Assembly (NCBI GenBank): GCA_021814145.1
Contig: JAKAIY010000006.1
Coordinates: 1 to 51,851 of the forward strand
Length of the DNA: 51,851 bases
DNA from: Chloroflexota bacterium
Lineage (GTDB): Bacteria; Chloroflexota; Ktedonobacteria; Ktedonobacterales; JADMIN01
Reading direction: 5' to 3'
The notes below the pieces were generated by a model. That model was given only the letters and a program-made list of their open reading frames with translations. It made no database searches and had not been told where the DNA came from. Position numbers and translations under genes: made by a program. The first letter of the stretch is position 1; every line of letters begins with the position of its first letter. Shown here piece after piece: positions 49,204-51,851 of this stretch.

Positions 49204-51851
49204 TTGGGGACGCTTCCATCATGTTCCGCGACAGCTTCAGGCGGCTCTTCAGCCAGATCACTCGTGATCTCGCTGGTGTCTTCGTCCTCGGCCATCGCCA
49301 GCGGGGGCAGCGCGCCCTCCGCTTCCGTCCTGGCGAGTGGGGTGGCCATCTCCGGGATGGCGCGGCTCATGGCGACGCTGCCACGCAGCATGACACGCCA
49401 GCCCTCGGCGATGCGGGGAAGGATGTTTTCCAGCCGCTGGCGGGCCTGATCGAGCGCGGGCTGGCGCTGGCGGGCGTTGGGGCCGGTCGCGCGCCACACG
49501 TCGCGGGCGCCCAGCGTTTGCGTGATCGCGCCCTGGACCTGCTGGAGCAGATCAATCGTCTGGTTGAGCGTGACGAGCAGGTCGCCTTCGGCCAGGTCAA
49601 TGCGGCGGAGCAGGGTGGCCAGTGGCGCGCCGCGCGCCCAGGTCAGCGCGACGCTGTGGAAGGAGTCCACCATGCCGGGGCTCATGTCCAGCCCCTCGTC
49701 GTACTCGAAGTCGCGCACCAAACGCTGGAAGCGCTGCGTCGCGCGGCGGGCCTGGATGATCCGCGACGGCATGACGAACGTGTTTTTCAGTGAGCGGTCG
49801 CTGTCGAAGGTAAACCAGCTCATCACCTCGGCCAGCTCCGCCGGGCTGAGCTCATCCAGCGCGCCGGAGAGCAGCAACTCGCAGATGATGATCCCGGCAG
49901 GATGGAAGATGGCGCGCAGCAGACGGCCACGCGCGGTCAGCGCGTCGTCTTCGTCAATGTAGTTGAGGGCGCGCAGCACATAGATCGTCGCGTTCAGCTC
50001 GGCCAGCGCGGCGCGGCTCAGCCGTGACACAGACGGCGCGCCTGGCTCTGGCTCGTAGGCGGCGCGCACGTCCTCTCGCTCCTCGCCTGGGCGCGGGCGG
50101 CGGGCGGCGCGTGTGACGCTGACGCCGCGCCGCTGGAACTCGCGCAGGCTGGCGGCCACAGCGCGCCGCAGCCGTCCCTGGTCGCCGGGCCGCCAGAGGT
50201 TCAGCACAGTGTTATAGCGCACGGTGAAGGCGCTGGTGACGGGCAGCAGCGGCGCGGTGAGCGCGGCGAAGGCGGGCTCGAAGGCGTCCCAGGGGGAGTA
50301 GAGCATGACGGCGGCGCCATTCTCGTCCATGCCGCGACGGCCCGCGCGCCCGGTGATCTGCTGATACTCATTGGGAGTCATCAGGCGCATCTGCTGGCCG
50401 TCGAACTTGCTGACGCTGCCCAGCACGACGGCGCGCGCGGGCATATTGATGCCCAGGGCGAGCGTGTCGGTGGCGAAGACGGCTTTCAGCTCGCCGCGCT
50501 GGAACAGCGTCTCGACCATGACCTTTAGGCCGGGGAGCAGGCCCGCGTGGTGGAACGCCAGCCCGCGCGGCAGCAGGTAGAGCAGCCTGTTCACCTGGTC
50601 CAGCTTCTGGTCTTCTGGCGGCAGGGCGTTGACCCACTCGCGTGTCTCGGCCACCAGCCGGGCGCGCTGTTCTGACGTGGTGAAGAGATGTGTGGCGGCG
50701 CGCTCGGCGGCCTGCTCCACAGCGCGGCGGCCCGGCAGGAAGTAGAGGCAGGGCAGCAGCCCGGCGTCGCGCAAGGCGGTGAGCACCTCGCCCGGCTCTG
50801 GCGCCTGGCGCTCCGGCTCCTCCTCCGCCTCACCCGTCTCGCCGCCCACTGGCCCAGGCGCTGCGGGGACAGACTCTACGCGCGGGCGCGGGCCACCCTC
50901 GAACGTGTAGCGGCGGGCGCGGTCGCGCATGCGGGCCAGCTTGGCCTCGCCGCCAACGCCAGGGAAGCGCTCGACACGCCGTCCGCTGGCGTCGCGCGTC
51001 AGATGTAGCTTGCCATCCAGAAAATAGTAGCTCTCCAGCGGGACGGCGCGCTCGGTGTGATAGACCAGCGCAATCGGGCCGTGGACCTCCTCGATCCAAC
51101 GCCGCAGCTCGCTGGCGTTGCTGACGGTGGCGGAGAGGCCAACAAACGCGACGTGCGACGGCGAGTGGATGATCGCCTCCTCCCATACCGGGCCGCGCTG
51201 GGGATCGTTGAGGTAGTGCAGCTCATCGAAGATCACACAGCCGACGCTGGACAACTCCTCATCCAGCCGGGCGCGGCGGACGATCTCGGCCATGTCCGCC
51301 ACAGCCGGCGGCTCAGTTCCACGCGGCGCGCCGTGACGGGTGTCTACCTCAGCGAGCAGGTCAGCGGCTTCCTCTTCAAGGCCGATGCAGTGGATCGTGA
51401 ATGTTCCGACAATGGCTCCGACGAAGCCGCCCGCGATGATATCGCCGGCAAAATGGTAATTCAGCAGCAGCAGTCCCGACGCAACGGCCAGCGATGCCGC
51501 GACACAGGCCCAACGCCATTTCGGGTAGGCTATCCAAACAATGGATGCAACGGCCAACGTGCGGGCCGTATGACCGGAAGGAAAGCTTCGAAATGAAATC
51601 CCGGCATGAAAGGGGTGAAACCCGTACGCTCCATCCTTGAACAAGGATGGATTATTGTTGATCCAGGTTTCCGGCCAATAGCGGCCGAAGACATAGGCGA
51701 GAGCTTCCTTGAACTGCGCTGCCAGAACCAGCCCCAGGCAAGCCGCCAGCACGACCCGCTCCCACCGGCGGAACGGTCTCCGGACCCGCATGATTATAAG
51801 TGCTGCCAGCACCACCGGCACGCAGGCCAGCAGGATATCGGGAAGGTACGT
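49200..51851 (-). CDS. Ski2/Mtr4-type helicase with PAP2-like N-terminal segment (chimera; 5' end outside window)
   Basis: An uninterrupted frame of over 880 residues that runs off the window edge; a GTG at 51821 is only a possible start. The C-terminal about 720 residues are a superfamily-2 helicase: DELH box in CVIFDELHYLND, SAT motif in LSATVSNA, ALGINMPARAVVLGS, then ITGRAGRRGMDENG (motif VI) and a winged/helical end. Walker A and motif Ia are absent. In their place stand about 150 residues of a PAP2 phosphatase: WINNNPSLFKDGAYGFHPFH, SFPSGHTARTLA and NYHFAGDIIAGG, with membrane helices. The join is near 51.39 kb. The PAP2 part is lower in GC. Helicase activity is impossible without Walker A. 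Confidence 0.8.
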   Translation of the reverse strand, partial: TYLPDILLACVPVVLAALIIMRVRRPFRRWERVVLAACLGLVLAAQFKEALAYVFGRYWPETWINNNPSLFKDGAYGFHPFHAGISFRSFPSGHTARTLAVASIVWIAYPKWRWACVAASLAVASGLLLLNYHFAGDIIAGGFVGAIVGTFTIHCIGLEEEAADLLAEVDTRHGAPRGTEPPAVADMAEIVRRARLDEELSSVGCVIFDELHYLNDPQRGPVWEEAIIHSPSHVAFVGLSATVSNASELRRWIEEVHGPIALVYHTERAVPLESYYFLDGKLHLTRDASGRRVERFPGVGGEAKLARMRDRARRYTFEGGPRPRVESVPAAPGPVGGETGEAEEEPERQAPEPGEVLTALRDAGLLPCLYFLPGRRAVEQAAERAATHLFTTSEQRARLVAETREWVNALPPEDQKLDQVNRLLYLLPRGLAFHHAGLLPGLKVMVETLFQRGELKAVFATDTLALGINMPARAVVLGSVSKFDGQQMRLMTPNEYQQITGRAGRRGMDENGAAVMLYSPWDAFEPAFAALTAPLLPVTSAFTVRYNTVLNLWRPGDQGRLRRAVAASLREFQRRGVSVTRAARRPRPGEEREDVRAAYEPEPGAPSVSRLSRAALAELNATIYVLRALNYIDEDDALTARGRLLRAIFHPAGIIICELLLSGALDELSPAELAEVMSWFTFDSDRSLKNTFVMPSRIIQARRATQRFQRLVRDFEYDEGLDMSPGMVDSFHSVALTWARGAPLATLLRRIDLAEGDLLVTLNQTIDLLQQVQGAITQTLGARDVWRATGPNARQRQPALDQARQRLENILPRIAEGWRVMLRGSVAMSRAIPEMATPLARTEAEGALPPLAMAEDEDTSEITSDLAEEPPEAVAEHDGSVPK

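Overview
This is a GC-rich, gene-dense stretch of bacterial chromosome with short gaps and many ATGA-type start/stop overlaps. Class III cyclase/ATPase/TPR proteins, zinc-ribbon Ser/Thr kinases, FHA proteins and an R2lox-like protein together suggest Chloroflexota (Ktedonobacteria-like) or another high-GC lineage of similar life style. This is inference from gene content, with moderate confidence. No rRNA, tRNA, CRISPR array or insertion sequence was recognised.

Layout. 0-9.3 kb: a ClC chloride transporter, an alpha/beta hydrolase, a tRNA nucleotidyltransferase fused to a NIF3 domain, an R2lox-SCP2 fusion, and an ECF sigma factor coupled to its anti-sigma factor. 9.3-9.8 kb: a non-coding region with one copy of a putative structured element that recurs near 43.4 kb. 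9.8-16.4 kb: dnaA, a lower-GC insert with two unrecognised genes, mnmA and lepA. 16.2-20.4 kb (minus): a GT-C type membrane protein and a DHA2 exporter overlapping its TetR regulator, with twin operator-like repeats upstream. 20.6-24.7 kb: a phosphosignalling cluster of kinase-FHA, membrane FHA with Trp-rich repeats, and kinase with three zinc ribbons. 24.7-29.6 kb: rbfA-nrnA, rpsT with a strong terminator, two small membrane proteins and an MFS protein. 29.9-33.9 kb: the nadE-prs-acetyltransferase operon. 34.1-37.3 kb: a cyclase/ATPase/TPR regulator split by a frameshift. 37.3-39.7 kb: an ArsR-type regulator with a clear palindromic operator, coupled to a half-length MFS gene, then a single-domain response regulator. 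40-43.2 kb: a site-2 protease and a second ClC transporter. 43.7-49.2 kb: a DUF1992 protein, nicotinate phosphoribosyltransferase, a phospholipase D-like protein, a beta-propeller fragment, and LssY_C and DUF202 membrane proteins. 49.2-51.85 kb: a Ski2-type helicase whose N-terminal RecA part is replaced by a PAP2 phosphatase segment. This is either a real chimera or an assembly join.

How genes work together. nadE, prs and pncB supply NAD and PRPP. rbfA, nrnA, rpsT, lepA, mnmA and the tRNA nucleotidyltransferase serve translation and RNA turnover. The two ClC genes share a 12-bp motif just upstream of their likely -10 boxes, suggesting common control. Much of the rest is regulatory: a sigma/anti-sigma pair, two kinases, two FHA domains, a cyclase, and TetR, ArsR and CheY-like proteins.
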